Shown here: one piece after another, positions 33,851 through 49,368 of the stretch
Position numbering within the stretch: the stretch's first letter is position 1
How the letters are laid out: each line of letters opens with the position of its first letter
Translations under genes and position numbers: made by a program
DNA from: Poecilobothrus nobilitatus
Taxonomy: Eukaryota; Arthropoda; Insecta; Diptera; Dolichopodidae
Reading direction: 5' to 3'
Assembly: GCA_947095535.1 (NCBI GenBank)
Contig: OX352774.1
Coordinates: 223,932,965-223,996,964, forward strand
Length of the DNA stretch: 64,000 nt
The notes under the pieces: generated by a model
What the model saw: only the letters and a program-made list of their open reading frames with translations
The model's database searches: none
Told to the model about the DNA's origin: nothing

Positions 33851-35744
33851 TATTTGATTAACGGTAAAAATTTGTTCAACCAGTCATAACATAAAGTGAA
33901 TTTTATTAAATTATTATTAATTTTAATTCGGAAATATTCGGAAATTAATTTAAAAAAATTTTTTTAGAAAACTAAAAATAATATGTTAGAGTTAGACCTG
34001 CTTCACTGTTTAGTTTTTATAATAGTATTTCTATATATAATTATGTATGTATGGACACAATAGCAATAAAAATATATTATAAAAAAATTATACCAAATTA
34101 TAATTTTGTGATGCTATTCAATACAAACAATAAATGTAAATGTAAAATGTACATATATAATTTAAATTATGTAAAAAATATTCAAATTTAAAAAAACAAA
34201 AATTTTTTATTTTTTTTTAAATTAAACAACAATATGTATGTATTTTAAAAATTTGATTAAAATTGGAAAAGTTATTAAATTGGTTGCTTTTATAAATTAA
34301 CGTTCCATTTACTGTATTAATTTATTATAAATGCAACTCTTTGGGTTTAATTTCACAGTAAGTACTTATTTATTCTTCTTTTTATAATTGATTTGATAAT
34401 TGTTTACTATTTTTTTCTTTAATAAAATTATACTTATAATATGTACATAATATGTAGTTGTGTAAAAAAAAAAAATATATATATATCACGTGTTTTAATC
34501 TCTTTACGTATACACATTAACGGGAATTATAAATATAATAAATTCATCTAAACGTGTTTTTTTTTATTAAAATTATTTCTGTTCTAAACTAAATTAAGTG
34601 TACATATGTATGTATATATATGTATATATATATTAAGTATGTAGCTAATCAAATCATAAACAAAATAATTAAAACATTTACACATATATAGTTACATAAA
34701 AAGTATTTTTCCTATAGATTGTATAATATATATGTACATACATATAATATGTGTATAATACCTACATATACTTATAATTAAAAATTAATTTTTAAAACAT
34801 ACCTTACACAATGTTCTAAAATATATTATTATCTATGGTAGTAGCAGAAATTATATACATATACCTATAAATAGTATTAACTGTATTAATTAACTTTAAA
34901 AATTGTTTTTGTTTTTGTTTTATTAATAAACTTAACAATTATTATATACATATATGTACTAGACTGGCTGTTTTAATAAAAGCCCGTTTTTTAAATATTT
35001 TTATTACTTCTGTAATGTTACAGTTTTGCACACTAAACGAAATTATAAATTTTGCAATATTTGTATGCTTTCATAACACATAGTATCTTAACAATTACTG
35101 GTTATTTAAATTTAATTTCAAAATAATATAAACGTACATATACTGTATGTATATATGTTTGTACATATTTATTATAAGTTGCATTCTTCTTTGGAAAATA
35201 AAATTAAAAAAAAAAAGAAGAATAACATATAAAATATTAAAACGTATTATAATTCCTATTTTATAATATTCGAAATTCAAATTCACATTTTTTAACGCGT
35301 GAGATTTTAAAAAAAGTCAAAAAACAAATGCAAAAAAAAAAAAATACATTTAAGAATATAAAATTTAAAATCCGGAGTTATATATATATACTTATAAAAT
35401 ATTAAAATAAAAAATTAAGAGTTACCTTTAAGAACTATAAATATTTTCTTACCTCAAATCTATAGCTATAAAGAAAATAAAAATATTTTAGAATATTGAA
35501 CTAAAATCTGTATTTTTTTTTTAGATTTTTATACATAAGAAAAAATTATGAATAATCAAGAAACATGATTTTAAAACAATCAACATTTTGCTTAAAGAGT
35601 AAACTGTCTTAAAAGAGAGATTTCAATGCATTTCTGAGTGGAAATCAATAAACAAATTTCCAAATTATTTACTAAATATCTATAAATGTTAATTATATTT
35701 AGTTATAAGTTTCATATTTTAGAAATTGAATAGATTGTTTCTAT

Positions 35745-36060
35745 AAAGGTTTCTAAAAATAACAAATTTTCAATTTTTGACCAATAATCTCTTTTAAACA
35801 GAGGAAAGGTGAAAAAATTTCGAATGTAACTAAATCTAAAATCTTACATATAACGGTAAATTTAAATACTAAATTACAAAATATCGTATAATTTTCATAT
35901 TGATTATTATAAAACTATAAAAGAAAATTTTGTTATTTGACATTTTTAGATTGAAAAAATATGACAGAGTGTTAGGCAGAATCTGAGATATATATATACA
36001 TATATCTACATGTTTAAAAATAGTTTAAAAATATTTTTTGAATAAGATTTGAAGAGAAAA
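35745..36060 (+). repeat. Decayed third copy of the 477-bp-unit repeat
   Basis: Segments such as TAACAAATTTTCAATTTTTG, TATAACGGTAAATTTAAATA and a degenerate GCAGAATCTGAGATATATA match, in the same order, landmarks of copy A at 17407-18724. It is AT-drifted and lacks the GGAC run and terminal hairpin, so it is an older, partial insertion. Confidence 0.55.
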
Positions 36061-38730
36061 ATTTGTTTAAATATAATGCTAAAAATTACTTGTAAAAGAC
36101 AAATTGAATACAAAAGCAAATGTATTTAAAGTTTAGTATATGTATATATGCAAAACGTTAAGAGTTAAAATCTTCTAAATATAGTATTTATTTTAATTAT
36201 TTGCATATACCGAAAATGTACAAAATTAAATTACATACATATATACATATTAACAGATATTATTAAACTTTATAAAATTTTGTCTTTTATCTTATATGTT
36301 ATAAGTTTATTTCTTTTTAGTTTTTCGAATTTTTGTAACTAATATATTTTGTAACAGAAGGGTTGGAATAATTTAAGAGTTAAGAACATTTTCATACATT
36401 TAAATAATTTTAATGAACATTTTAATGGTAATTTGATGTATATAGATTTTCTTTTATCCTATTTGAAATTATTAATATTATTTTTTTTTTAATAGAACGT
36501 TGAGAAATTTTAAATTTTGTTCAAAATCAAATTTTTAAATAATCTAAATATAATATAAAATAATCTAATATAAATTAATAATAAAATAATCTAATATAAA
36601 ATAATCTAAATATAAATTATTTTGAAATATATAATAGATGGTAAAAATTTCCATTTTCATAAACAAAAAAAAATTAATTAAATTTCATTATTTTATACAA
36701 AAGATTTTCTTTTTGTTACATAACGTCGTGCATTTACTCCTATTTTTTTTTTTTTTAACTTTATTCCAAAAATTCAAAATTTATTTTAAGATCAAAACAA
36801 CATAAAAGTTATGTAAAACTTAAGAAATGTAGGCTGAATAATATATTATTGTGTTTTTATATATTTTTTGAATATATAATTTAAAAAAAAAAAAAATAAT
36901 TAAAATAATAATAAATTAATTTAACAATAAGATTTTTGTATCGTTGGAAAATTTTTTTTTGCGTCATCATATATATTTTCCTAACATCTGTAATATTTTT
37001 ATTACATATAAACAAATATGACATATTCGTCGTATACTTGTACATATATATATAAATATATATAATGTGTATATATACTTTTCTCTGAACTCTTTACATA
37101 TAAAGATTTGTTACTTGGATAAAAAAGAATTCATTTTGTGGAAGCCCTATCTATACATATACGTCAATAGCAAAAAAATATACATATTTACGATATATTT
37201 TTTGAATATGAAAAGAAAAACTTAATTAATAATTTTTTTTTTTCTGGCAAAAATACAAGGGAATCTTCAAAGAAAGCAACGACTTACATGACGTTAATTT
37301 TCTTTGATGAACTTACAAAGTTCCACTTCTCTTTTAAATTATATACGAATAAACCGTTTTGATTGGGTATAGGATATAAGAAAAATGTTAGAAAAAGTAT
37401 TAGAATTAAAGAAAGAATTTGCAAAGAATTTATTACATACATATGTATATAGGATTGAGAAAATGAATCGAATTTTTAATTAATAATTAATGGTTAACTT
37501 TAAGAAAAATCTGTGATACGGTAGTTAATTTCATATTTGTTTTGAATTTTTTAATCGTGTTTACAACCCAGTTTTGCTAACAAAAATCTAGAGCGCCCAA
37601 GGTATAGAGGCCTGTTTATAGGTCTCATTCTTTTAACAAATAAAATCTGTTATCTTAACTGGTACTCATTCCGGCAAAATTAAAAAAAAAAGACTATGTC
37701 AAAAATTAAAAAGACTATGATCAAGTTGACATAAAGTTGATTATTTGAATGTATACCTAAACCATCAAGATTTATATATTAATGATATTAATTAATGCTA
37801 TATTATAAAGCTTAAACATGAAGTTTACAAAAATATTTTCTTTTTAATTTTAAAACCAAAATTTATTTAAATATTTTAAAAATGCATCATTTAATTAAAA
37901 ATACTTATATATTATAGGTTTTGAATAAAATTTTTTTTTTTTTTTAAATTTAAAATTTTATGTATCTAAACTATCATACTATCATCCATTAGTTGTCTTT
38001 TGCTATTATCTATTCATTTTGCGTCAAATGTTTAGAATATCGTCATATTATGCCTCGAATAATTCCTTTTCCATTTCCGTTTTTTATTTATTTGTGATCA
38101 TTTTGCATATACACACATACATATAAATTATGAAATGAAACTTATATATGATATTATATCTTTTATATACATACTATATTAAATAATGTTGAGGGTGGGG
38201 GGCGATTAAACTAAAATATTTAGAAAACATATGTGTAATAAACGTGCTAGTATATAACAAAATTATCTGTTTTATCTATACAGTATACAAACATACATTA
38301 AAAAAATTAAACTATAGGTATATAGGTATATGTAGTTACATTTATATCTTTAATTTTTTGAATTACGCACTTTTTATAAAATCAAACCATAATATTCTAT
38401 TTATTTTCTATTTAAGTATTTCTTCTTATGTATATTAATTTACTGTTTTTCTTCTTTTGTGTATTATATCCTTTTTCACATTTATTATGTATGTATATTG
38501 TAAAATTAATAGACTAAATAAAACTAAAAAATTATAATAATATACATAAGTATGTATATGGATGTATATATGTATGCATGTATATACATACGTATATATG
38601 AACAAGGATATTTAAGTTCTGGTGGTTTAGTCACATTAAAATTGTACATGACAGTTTCTTATAGTAATAAAACCACATGTTGTTAAATTTTTTATATTCA
38701 ATAAGTCACCTGCATTTAACGAATGTTTCA

Positions 38731-38813
38731 TAATATATAAAAAAAAAAAATGGTATTCAATAAAAATTATATTATATATTATTTTTATTGAATACCATTT
38801 TTTTTTATATATT
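38731..38813. repeat. Long hairpin, arms of about 33-37 bp
   Basis: The left arm (TAATATAT, an A run, then TGGTATTCAATAAAAAT) is mirrored by the right arm (ATTTTTATTGAATACCA, a T run, then ATATATTA), with a 13-base AT loop at 38768-38780. The central 17-19 bp pair perfectly and the outer A/T tracts differ in length. It could be a small fold-back element or a transcribed hairpin RNA. Confidence 0.8.
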
Positions 38814-41800
38814 ACATACAAAGATATATCTATGTATATAGGACAAAAAGTTTTGTTTCAATCTTGAAAAAGTTTTCATAGAAAAATTTTTATATTTCAT
38901 ATAAAATTTTGTATATGAAATGTGATAAAAAAAAAAATTGATGAGTTCGTATAAAACATAACCTGCGCAAAAACGCAAAATTTTTTGATTTTATAAGATC
39001 TTTCTTTGGTTGATTAATTGAATGATTTAATCCTCTTGCTAATTGAAATAATTTGAATATTTTCATTATATGATATAAAGAGTTTAAATTTTGTGATTTT
39101 AAAGAGAAGAAAAAATTACAAAATAGTACACAGATTTTTCTGCATTTATGAACTGATCTAGATGATGGCATTTAGTAAAAGTAAATCAATTCATTCGAAC
39201 AACTTGTTTTGTAAATTTTTATAAAAACTTATTATACATTATTACCTTAATTGCACTATTTTATATAGTTGGGAATATCACATTATGTACAATATATGAA
39301 TACATATATGTATATACATATATTTATATTCATAAGTGATTTTTTTAATAAATGTTGATATTTTTTTCTTTCCATACCTATAATAACAATTTTTTTAAAG
39401 AATTGGAACGAATTTTACGATTATTTTTTAATGATATCCTAGTAAAGAACTAAGATCTATAGTCTAAAACTAATTTTTATAAATATAATTTTTAATTGAA
39501 ACGCGATTTCATAGTTTCTCATTTTTTTTATCGAAGAACTGTTGGAAATCGAATTTAGAATCATATGATTCACAATATCAACTCTTTAACTAATTAAATT
39601 TTCACTAATTATACCATCCATAACCATAACTTAATAAAATCATATATCCAGACCTAAGCACACCTTATATCATTTTTAACAAAGTTTTGCCAAAAGTGCA
39701 TAGGTATGTATGGTAAATGAAAAAAAAAACTATTTAGAAAAATTATTTTAACGTATTGTCAATAGCATAAATCAAATTAACATATACAGTATGTGCAAAA
39801 AATGTGCATAGATATACAATTTTAAAATTTTATTAATCATTTTATTTAATTTTTTTTGTATTTTTGGTATAGATATATATATTAAAAAGTTTTTTCTACA
39901 GAACATACAAATATATATTTATCATAAGGTCTTAAAATATAAGGTCATTTATTGTATAATGTACAAGTTTTAAAGTTCAAAAGTTTAATAGAATTGCAAA
40001 CTTTTAATTTTTAACACTTTTGCATTTGTTCTTAAACGAAAGAGATTTTAATTTATGGTTTTAAAGTGGGTGTTTCAGAAAGATTTATTGTCATTCATTG
40101 CAAAAATATTTATTAGATCTTACATTGAAGAAAATATTACATTACATTTAAAAAAATATTTAAAAAAGCAAAAAGAACTGACTCCAAAAACTTATTAATA
40201 ACTAAATATAAAAGGACCAGTTATTATTAATGAAATAATCTGTGCAAAAAAATTTAATAAATTAAATGTATTAATTAGTGATAAAAACATATTTAGGTAA
40301 GTATTACAATATATAAATAAAAATTTTCATTTTAAGTTTTTAATTTTTAGAATATAGGTATATAATTTTTAATTTTTAGAATATAGGTATAATATTTTTA
40401 GAATATAGTACATACTTATGTATATAAGTGTAAATTTACTAACCTTTTATTTGTTAATCCAAATTCCAATTGAAAAATTAATTGATGAAATATATGAATC
40501 GTAAAATCAGAATTTCTTTATTTGTTTTTAGTTTTTAAAAGAATTTTTAAATATTGTTTTTTTTTTTTTTAATTTTATTATAATGTTATAAATTATGAAT
40601 GGTACGTATATGTTTTATTTGTGTACCTAATTTTTAATATTTTGTAATTTTTTTAAAATCTAAGCACAAATTTTTTTAAATCTAGAGTTCTAATAGTTTT
40701 CCTTTTGGTGTTTTTTTTTTTTTTTGTTTTTTTTTTTCTTTAAACAAATTCGATATTTTTAAAATATATGCACATAAAATTTAAATAATTTTTGTATTGA
40801 AATTTTCTTTAAACCAAAAAATATATGTTTATAAATTATTATAGTGATATTGATACGTATATATATGTATGTATGTATAAATTACATATATGTATGTTTG
40901 TATTATCTTTTTTTTTCTTTAAACTTTCATTGAATAATTTTCTATAAATATATTATACATGCGTTTTTTAAAAATGCGATTATTTTTAAATGTTTTAATT
41001 CAAATTAACATATTAAATTTAAATATGTCATCAGTTATAAAATGATTTCAAAATCGCAAAAGAAAGAAAAACAAAATTCCGTTATTAAAAAAATTTTAAA
41101 TAAATTTTTTTAGAAAAAATATTTCTTAATTATATTGTAGTATAGTTCCCCTTAAGGGCCTATATACAAAATAATTTTTAGATTTAATGCCTTATAACAA
41201 ATTTAATATAAATTAGGTACCAATATATGTATTTTTCATTAATTTTACTTTCACTCTATTTTAATGTTATATTATATTATCTTAAATTTAATATATTATG
41301 TACCTATATTTTTTTAAATAACATTAAATCACTATTTAAGTATAGATATTGTATATATTATTTTAGTTTTATATTATAATTCTTTTTTTTTTTTTTTTTG
41401 GTTAAAATTAAATAAAATATTTATTTTTTCTAATCATCTTTTAATCATTTTTTATAAACCATTTTATAATTAATAAAATGTCACTAAAGTTTTTTTATTT
41501 TATATTATTTTTTTTTTTTTTTGAAATAATATTGTTTAATTATTTATATTAATTTAATTAAAGGATTTTTTAAATTGCGAACAATTTTATAAAAAACCAA
41601 TCCTTATTGATCGCTTGTAAAATAATAAATGAATGTTCAATAAAATTTTTACATCGTTATGAATTTCCCACAAAATAATCTTTAAAATATCTACACAAAA
41701 TATTATGTATATATATTAATGGATATGTATATGAAAATTTATATATAAAAAATTGTTTTAAACACAATCGCACAAACAAAGACAAAATAAATTAACAGAC

Positions 41801-44235
41801 AAAATAATATAAAATTTCACAACATCAGTAAAAAAAAAAAAAAAATAAATAAACAACGACAAATTTATTGCAAATTGCAATGTGAAATATTCTAAGCTCT
41901 CTACTCCAACATTTTTATTACGATATGATATACCTACATACATAATATTATAACATAATAATATACATATGTATATACATACCTATAAAACGGAATTAAT
42001 ATTTTCTTTCTACTATAATTACGTAGGTACATACATATTATAAATACATTTAATTGTGTGCATGCATAGCTCTTATAATAATTATTCGTAATTTTTTTTT
42101 ATTTTTATAAAATACAAACGAACCGTTAATCGATACAACAATGAAAACTCACGTGCAATTACAACGTGATATTTCAACCCATCCATTCATCAATTTGATA
42201 AATAACGTGAAATGAAACACAGTAAATAATTTACAAAGTACCTATGTATGTACATATAAAAAAAAAAAATATGCATAAATACATTTATATAAAATGTATA
42301 AATAAAACAATATATGTATAATATGTACATAATAAAAAAAAAAGTAAAAAAATAAAGACAACAATAAAAGAAAGGTGCTCTCTGCGCAAACACATAATAA
42401 CATAATAATGGTATCAAATCAAATGTTATTTGTTTATCATTAAAAGCGAAATCAATGGAATATTTATCAAAAAAATGTAAACAATCGTCAAACACACAAC
42501 AGTTATAAATAAAAAATCGTAAAAGTCGATTTTTTTATTGTTTTTTAAGATTATCATTTAAATACATATGAATGTATGTACAATATTTACATACATTTTA
42601 TATTATTTAGTTATTAAGTACCAATATATTGTTTGGCCTAATCACTGATCTAATGATTGAGTTATATGTTATACTTTTTGTCTTATACATAATGTATAAA
42701 GAAAACTTTTGTTAAATAAGCCTAGACAAGCCTAGATAATATTATTACTTATTAGTACAAAAGAAGTTCTATCTTTCTGGATTTTATAATAAAATTTATT
42801 TATTTTTATGTACTTCCTAGAAGTAAGTATGTAACTTCTTAGATAATTTTTGTCTTTTTAAGAAGCTGAATTTATTTATTTTTTTTTTTTTTTTTTTGTA
42901 AAAAGATCTAATATGTATTTAGTCACGTTTAAGAGACTAAATTGTAAAAATAATTAAAGAAAAAAACCTTAATTAGAGGTAAAAAAATAAAATTGACAAT
43001 CTGTGCCAACCTTTTAAAATGAAAAAGGCTTATAAATTTTTTTTTTTAAATATACAGGGTTATAAAACAATATCAAATTATATTCAAAATAGTTTTTTTT
43101 GGAACAGTGAAATAAAGCCATACGTAATAAAACCATAATGTTCTTATTTCGCTTTTGTATGAGAAATATAATCATATCGCAAATTTTTTCATAGATGTCT
43201 TTATTTCCCATTTAAATCGAAATAAAACCATATCGTTTTCAAAAACTTAACGAATTAAAGCCATATATAGTAAAATGGATACAAATTCTAATTTTATAGT
43301 AAACAAAGTAAATATAAGTAAGTAAACAAAGTGAAAAATTAGGTAAGTATTTATAATAGAGTAAAGCAGTTATAAATAATAAATCACTAACAAGTCGAAG
43401 TCAAAACAAAATATTTTTATTTGCAAACAGCTGTAGATTAAAAATTAAATTTTATTCAGAATTTAAGTACAATTTTTTGTATGTTTTTAGTTTCAACTTT
43501 AGATTTTTCTATTTATCTCCCTTTTAACCTTTTGTTGCCTTCTGCCTAATACTCTATATACTGTAATAATTTTTCGAGTTCTAGAAGTTAGACGAAAGTT
43601 TTATAACAGCATGTAAGTTAGGTGACGTAAGAAGGCCGTTCTTTAGTTTTTGAATAACGTATATATAAAAAAAAAAAAAAAACGGTTACACTAGGTTTTA
43701 TCTTTTTCATATTTTTTTTCTTTTCTTAATCTTTAAATAAAATATACTATGTATATATTAAACTATATAATTCTCACCTGAATTGATTCGAATATAAAAA
43801 AGCTTTTAAAAATTTCTTTAAAACTTTTTACGAAATACTAAAGGAAATATTACGTAAAGAACAAATTTAAAATATTATTTATACCTATGTTAGTAGGTAT
43901 GTAATTTAAATAAAAAAAAATTAAAAAATATAATTGCTCTCATTATCTTGTTTTTAATAAAAATAAAATAAGGTGACCATATAAATAAATATTATTAAAA
44001 TAAAAATCTGTTATTCATTTAATGAATATACAAATTTCTAGAATATTTTGATTGTTTATTGTTATACAGGATTTTCGATTATGCTCTCATATTAGTCTAG
44101 CTTGAAATGAGTGTTCGAAGATGGCGAGACAAACAAAAATTATTGTGTAGGGGACAGTTATATTTTTAACGGTTTTCGAATTTTTAATATTCAAAGTTTT
44201 TCGTATATATCTATATATGTTTTATTTTATATATG

Positions 44236-44240
<5 letters not shown>

Positions 44241-44310
<70 letters not shown>
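44241..44310. repeat. TA microsatellite, 35 units
   Basis: Seventy bases of uninterrupted TA. It lies about 170 bp from the edge of repeat copy B. Confidence 0.95.
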
Positions 44311-44315
<5 letters not shown>

Positions 44316-44478
44316 AAATCATATCTTTGTCTGTTTATAACAATATCCTCTTAGATTACATTAAGATATATTTTTAATATTAATATTATCAGCTTTCATA
44401 TAAATGTTTTTTTCGAATAACTAGGATTTTTTCATAAAAAAAAATGTAAGCTCTTTAATTTTATTATTATGTTATCAT

Positions 44479-46287
44479 AATTTTTAGCACATTTCCAAAA
44501 AAATTTTGAAAAAATGTGCTTATTAGTTTCACTCTGTCCGTCCGTCCGTCCGTCCGTCCGTCCGTCCGTCCGTCCGTCTGTTTACAAAACTTCTACACCG
44601 TTAAAGATAGAGAAAAAAAATTTTAACCATAGGTAGGTCTCATAAAAAAAATAATTTTGTGGAACAACTTTTTCATGTAGCCCCCCTCGTTACGGAGCTA
44701 CACCCCCTCAAACTTTGAAAAAGCCCCATTTTTAAATGCATATATTTTATGTTCTGCTTAAGATTTTTTCAATCTGAAAACGTCATTCGACAGGTATTTC
44801 TTTTATCTTTGTAAATTAATATCAAAATTATACAATATTTTTAAATTTAGTATTTAAATTTACCGTTATGTGAAAACCAAATTTTGCATGATTTTTCTAC
44901 TTTCATAACTCCGGCACGCTTCTAGATAGAAGCTTGAAATTTTGAGGCAAGAAAGAACTTTTAGAATTAGTATAAGTTTGCTCAGAAAATTTTTTCGGAC
45001 CACCCCCTGTTTATGAGCTATTAGGGCTTAAAAATTGAAAATTTGCTATTTTTAAACACCTGTAACTTAGGAACCTGAACACATTTTACTTCTGCAAGAT
45101 GTAAAAATTAAAGCTACAATAATATATTTTTACGTGTGTGAAAGGTTTATTTTAGTTGTAAAGGGTTCCAAAGTTGCAGCTCTTCAAAATTGTTAAAAAG
45201 CCCCATTTTCAGATGTATATATCTCGGGCTCTGCGTAATAGTTTTGCAATCTAAAACCGGCAGAAGATCGAAAATTTTGTTATCTATATAAAACAATATC
45301 AAAATTATGTAATATTTTGTAATTTACGATTTAAATTTACCGTTATGTGAAAACCACATTTTGCATGAAATTTCTTTTTTCATAACTCCGGCACCCCTTT
45401 AGATAGGAACCTGAAATTTTGAGACAAGAAAGAACTTTTAGAATTAGTATAAGTTTCCTCAGAAAATTTTTTGGGAACGCCCCCTCTTTAAGAGTTATTA
45501 CGCCTCAAAAATTTAAAATTTGCTATTTTTAGACACCTGTAACTTAGGCACCTGTAAAACTTTTTCTTCGGCAAGACATGAAAATTAAAGCTACAATAAT
45601 ATATTTTTACGTGTGTGAAAGGTTTATTTTAGTTGTAAAGGGTTCCAAAGCTGCAGCTCTTCAAAATTGTAAAAAAGCCCCATTTTCAGATGTATATATC
45701 TCGGGATTTGCGTAATAGTTTTGCAATCTAAAACCGGTAGAAGATCGAAAATTTTATTATCTATATAAAACAATATCAAAATTATGTAATATTTTGTAAT
45801 TTACGATTTAAATTTACCGTTATGTGAAAACCACATTTTGCATGAAATTTTTTTTTTCATAACTCCGGCACCCCTTTAGATAGGAACCTGAAATTTTGAG
45901 ACAAGAAATAACTTTTAGAATTAGTATAAGTTTCCTTAGAAAATTTTTTGGTAACGCCCCCTCTTTAAGAGTTATTACGCCTCAAAAATTGAAAATTTGC
46001 TATTTTTAGACACCTGTAACTTAGGCACCTGTAAAAATTTTTCTTCGGCAAGACATAAAAATTAAAGCTTCAATGATATATTTTTACGTGTGTTAACAGC
46101 TTTTCTTAGTTATATAGGATTCCGGACTTACGGCCCCTCAAAATCTCAAAAATGTCCTATTTTCAAGTTTTTTCTTATTACATGAAATTTTCAAATTTTT
46201 GTGTAAGTCACACTTCTAAACAGTTTGTATTGAGTTTTGGAAATGTGCGCTTTTAAAAACCGTTGGTTTACATTCTACCTTGTTTTT
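44479..46287 (-). mobile_element. Dispersed repeat, copy B (three 477-bp tandem units)
   Basis: Inverted relative to copy A (17407-18724). It starts with a hairpin (AGCACATTT...AAATGTGCT) and a GTCC run (about 44536-44577). It then has three tandem units; the word CCGGCA recurs at 44911, 45388 and 45865, a spacing of exactly 477. It ends with AAACCGTTGGTTTACATTCT and ACCTTGTTT. Copies A and B share both outer ends but differ by one unit, which suggests unequal exchange or slippage. No coding capacity was seen. Confidence 0.75.
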
Positions 46288-47706
46288 TTATCGTTTCGAA
46301 ATAATTCAATATAAAATTGCTATATATAGTCCAATACAATGTTTTTTTTTTACAAAAAAATTTTAATAAGACATGGTAATTATTGAATTATTTTGGAAAT
46401 GTTAAAATGTATGATAGAAATCATGTTAACATAAATTAAAGTTAAGAACTTGGAAAATTTAAAAATGAAATGAAACTTGAATCCTTATCTCATAAATTGG
46501 TATCATGTACAAAAATAGATTATTATATAAACATTTTTAAAAAAATTAGAAGTACTCTTTAGTGAAGTCACTAATATTTTTTATTAGCACTTTTTAAACA
46601 TGTATATTTTCGAACACCCCTATAAATAAGACGTGAAAAGACCCTTGAATCGAAAAATTTTGAAAACTGGTTTTCATTTTTGAATACCCGTTCAGTTACT
46701 TAAATAAATGATTTCTTTATTTAATCAGCTTTTTTGTTTTTTTTTTTTTATACTAAATATTATTAAAATGTAAGATATTTTTTTAAAAATTTTTTGCACT
46801 TCAGAATTAAAAACAAATATGTAATAAAAATGATATAAAAAAAATATATTTTGATTTTATTTTTGTTATAACAATTTTAGACCTATTACAAATTTAATAT
46901 GTATAATAATTGACATTTCTTGCATATTTTTAGGAGAAGATTAAACACAGGTAATAGAAAGGAAATACTTTGAAAGGAATATTATGGAAAAAGAAAAATA
47001 ACAACAGGATTATCAATCTCGAATCATATCCTTAATTTCTTTTTTTTTTTTTTTTGAAAATCTTTTCTTCGGAACAGATTTTTATAACAAAAATTGAATT
47101 AAATATGAATACATGGTTAAAATTCTTTGTTTTATTTTTATAAAAAAAAAAAAAATACAAAATTAACTAAATATACATATCCTTGTACTTATTGTTATAT
47201 CTTTGATATTATTCTTCTAAATCATTTTCAAATAAACAATTTAACCTGAATTTTATGACCTTGCTTTAAGAAGTTTTACATAATATCAAATTAAAGTAAA
47301 TCTCATTTAATCAACTTATTATTAAATAAAACTGCTTACAACAAGTTAATATATGGAATTATAATATTATATTTGATGTATTTTTAATATAAATAGAAAA
47401 AAAAATATATTACTTGTACACAATATTTTTTTTTTTAGATACTATAAATATCTAGTTTTTATATAATCTAATTAGGTCTAGTACTTTATAGATTATCTTG
47501 TCCATATAAAAATATATAAATAATATTTAATTTAAGTAAACTCATATAGAGTTTAAAATTAGATAAAATACAAGAATTAAGGTAGAAATCAAACTGTGAA
47601 TTATCTTAGATATGAGATATCAGGTTGAATATTTTTATTATAAAAATAAATGGTATTTTAACATTTTTTATTAGTCAGACAGAACACCCATATACTTGTT
47701 GATGGT

Positions 47707-47713
47707 TATAAAA
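47707..47713 (+). promoter_or_regulatory. Candidate TATA box of the trypsin gene
   Basis: TATAAAA lies about 84 bp before the trypsin ATG, at a spacing that allows a short 5' UTR. Digestive and secreted serine proteases of insects often have TATA promoters, but such words are frequent in this AT-rich DNA. Confidence 0.35.
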
Positions 47714-47790
47714 AAAAAATACATTTTAATTCTTCAATTTCTTTTTAAAAGTTTTTTTTTTTATTTAATTTTATAAAAAGTTTCTAAAAA

Positions 47791-49197
<1,407 letters not shown>

Positions 49198-49213
49198 TTA
49201 GAAAAAGGAAGTC

Positions 49214-49219
49214 AATAAA
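49214..49219 (+). terminator. Polyadenylation signal of the trypsin gene
   Basis: AATAAA 17 bases beyond the stop codon, followed by a T-rich region after about 49250. It implies a very short 3' UTR. Confidence 0.65.
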
Positions 49220-49361
49220 AATATTCTAAGTAAAAAAAAAAAACAATATTTGTTTTTAAATTCATATTTTGTTTTGTTTTAAATAAATTTTATATTTTTT
49301 AATCTATTTCACAAAATTAAAATAAATAAATAATTTTATAAGATTTTTTTATTTTTACGAT

Positions 49362-49367
49362 TTTATT
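49362..49367 (-). terminator. Polyadenylation signal of LeuRS
   Basis: AATAAA on the minus strand, two bases beyond the LeuRS stop codon. Other AATAAA words follow within 60 bases, so the one used is uncertain. Confidence 0.4.
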
Positions 49368-49368
49368 A

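Larger units (their letters stand above)
29885..47790. other. 18-kb gene desert
   Basis: No protein-coding gene or RNA gene is supported between the F-box/UBC start and the trypsin start. Contents are a Harbinger-like relic (31395-31469), microsatellites (33151, 44241), a Tc1-like end (33814), a decayed repeat copy (35745-36060), a 33-37-bp-arm hairpin (38731-38813) and repeat copy B (44479-46287). CACGTG E-boxes occur at 34488 and 42150 but lie far from any promoter in this model. The rest is AT-rich sequence whose short open frames have chance composition. Confidence 0.55.

Noticed and set aside
38890..39171. 93-codon minus-strand frame in the gene desert
   Set aside because: Its composition is slightly better than neighbours, but there is no motif, signal, promoter or partner exon. 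Likely chance.
44111..44311. Frame ending in Tyr-Ile repeats
   Set aside because: A translation of the TA microsatellite.
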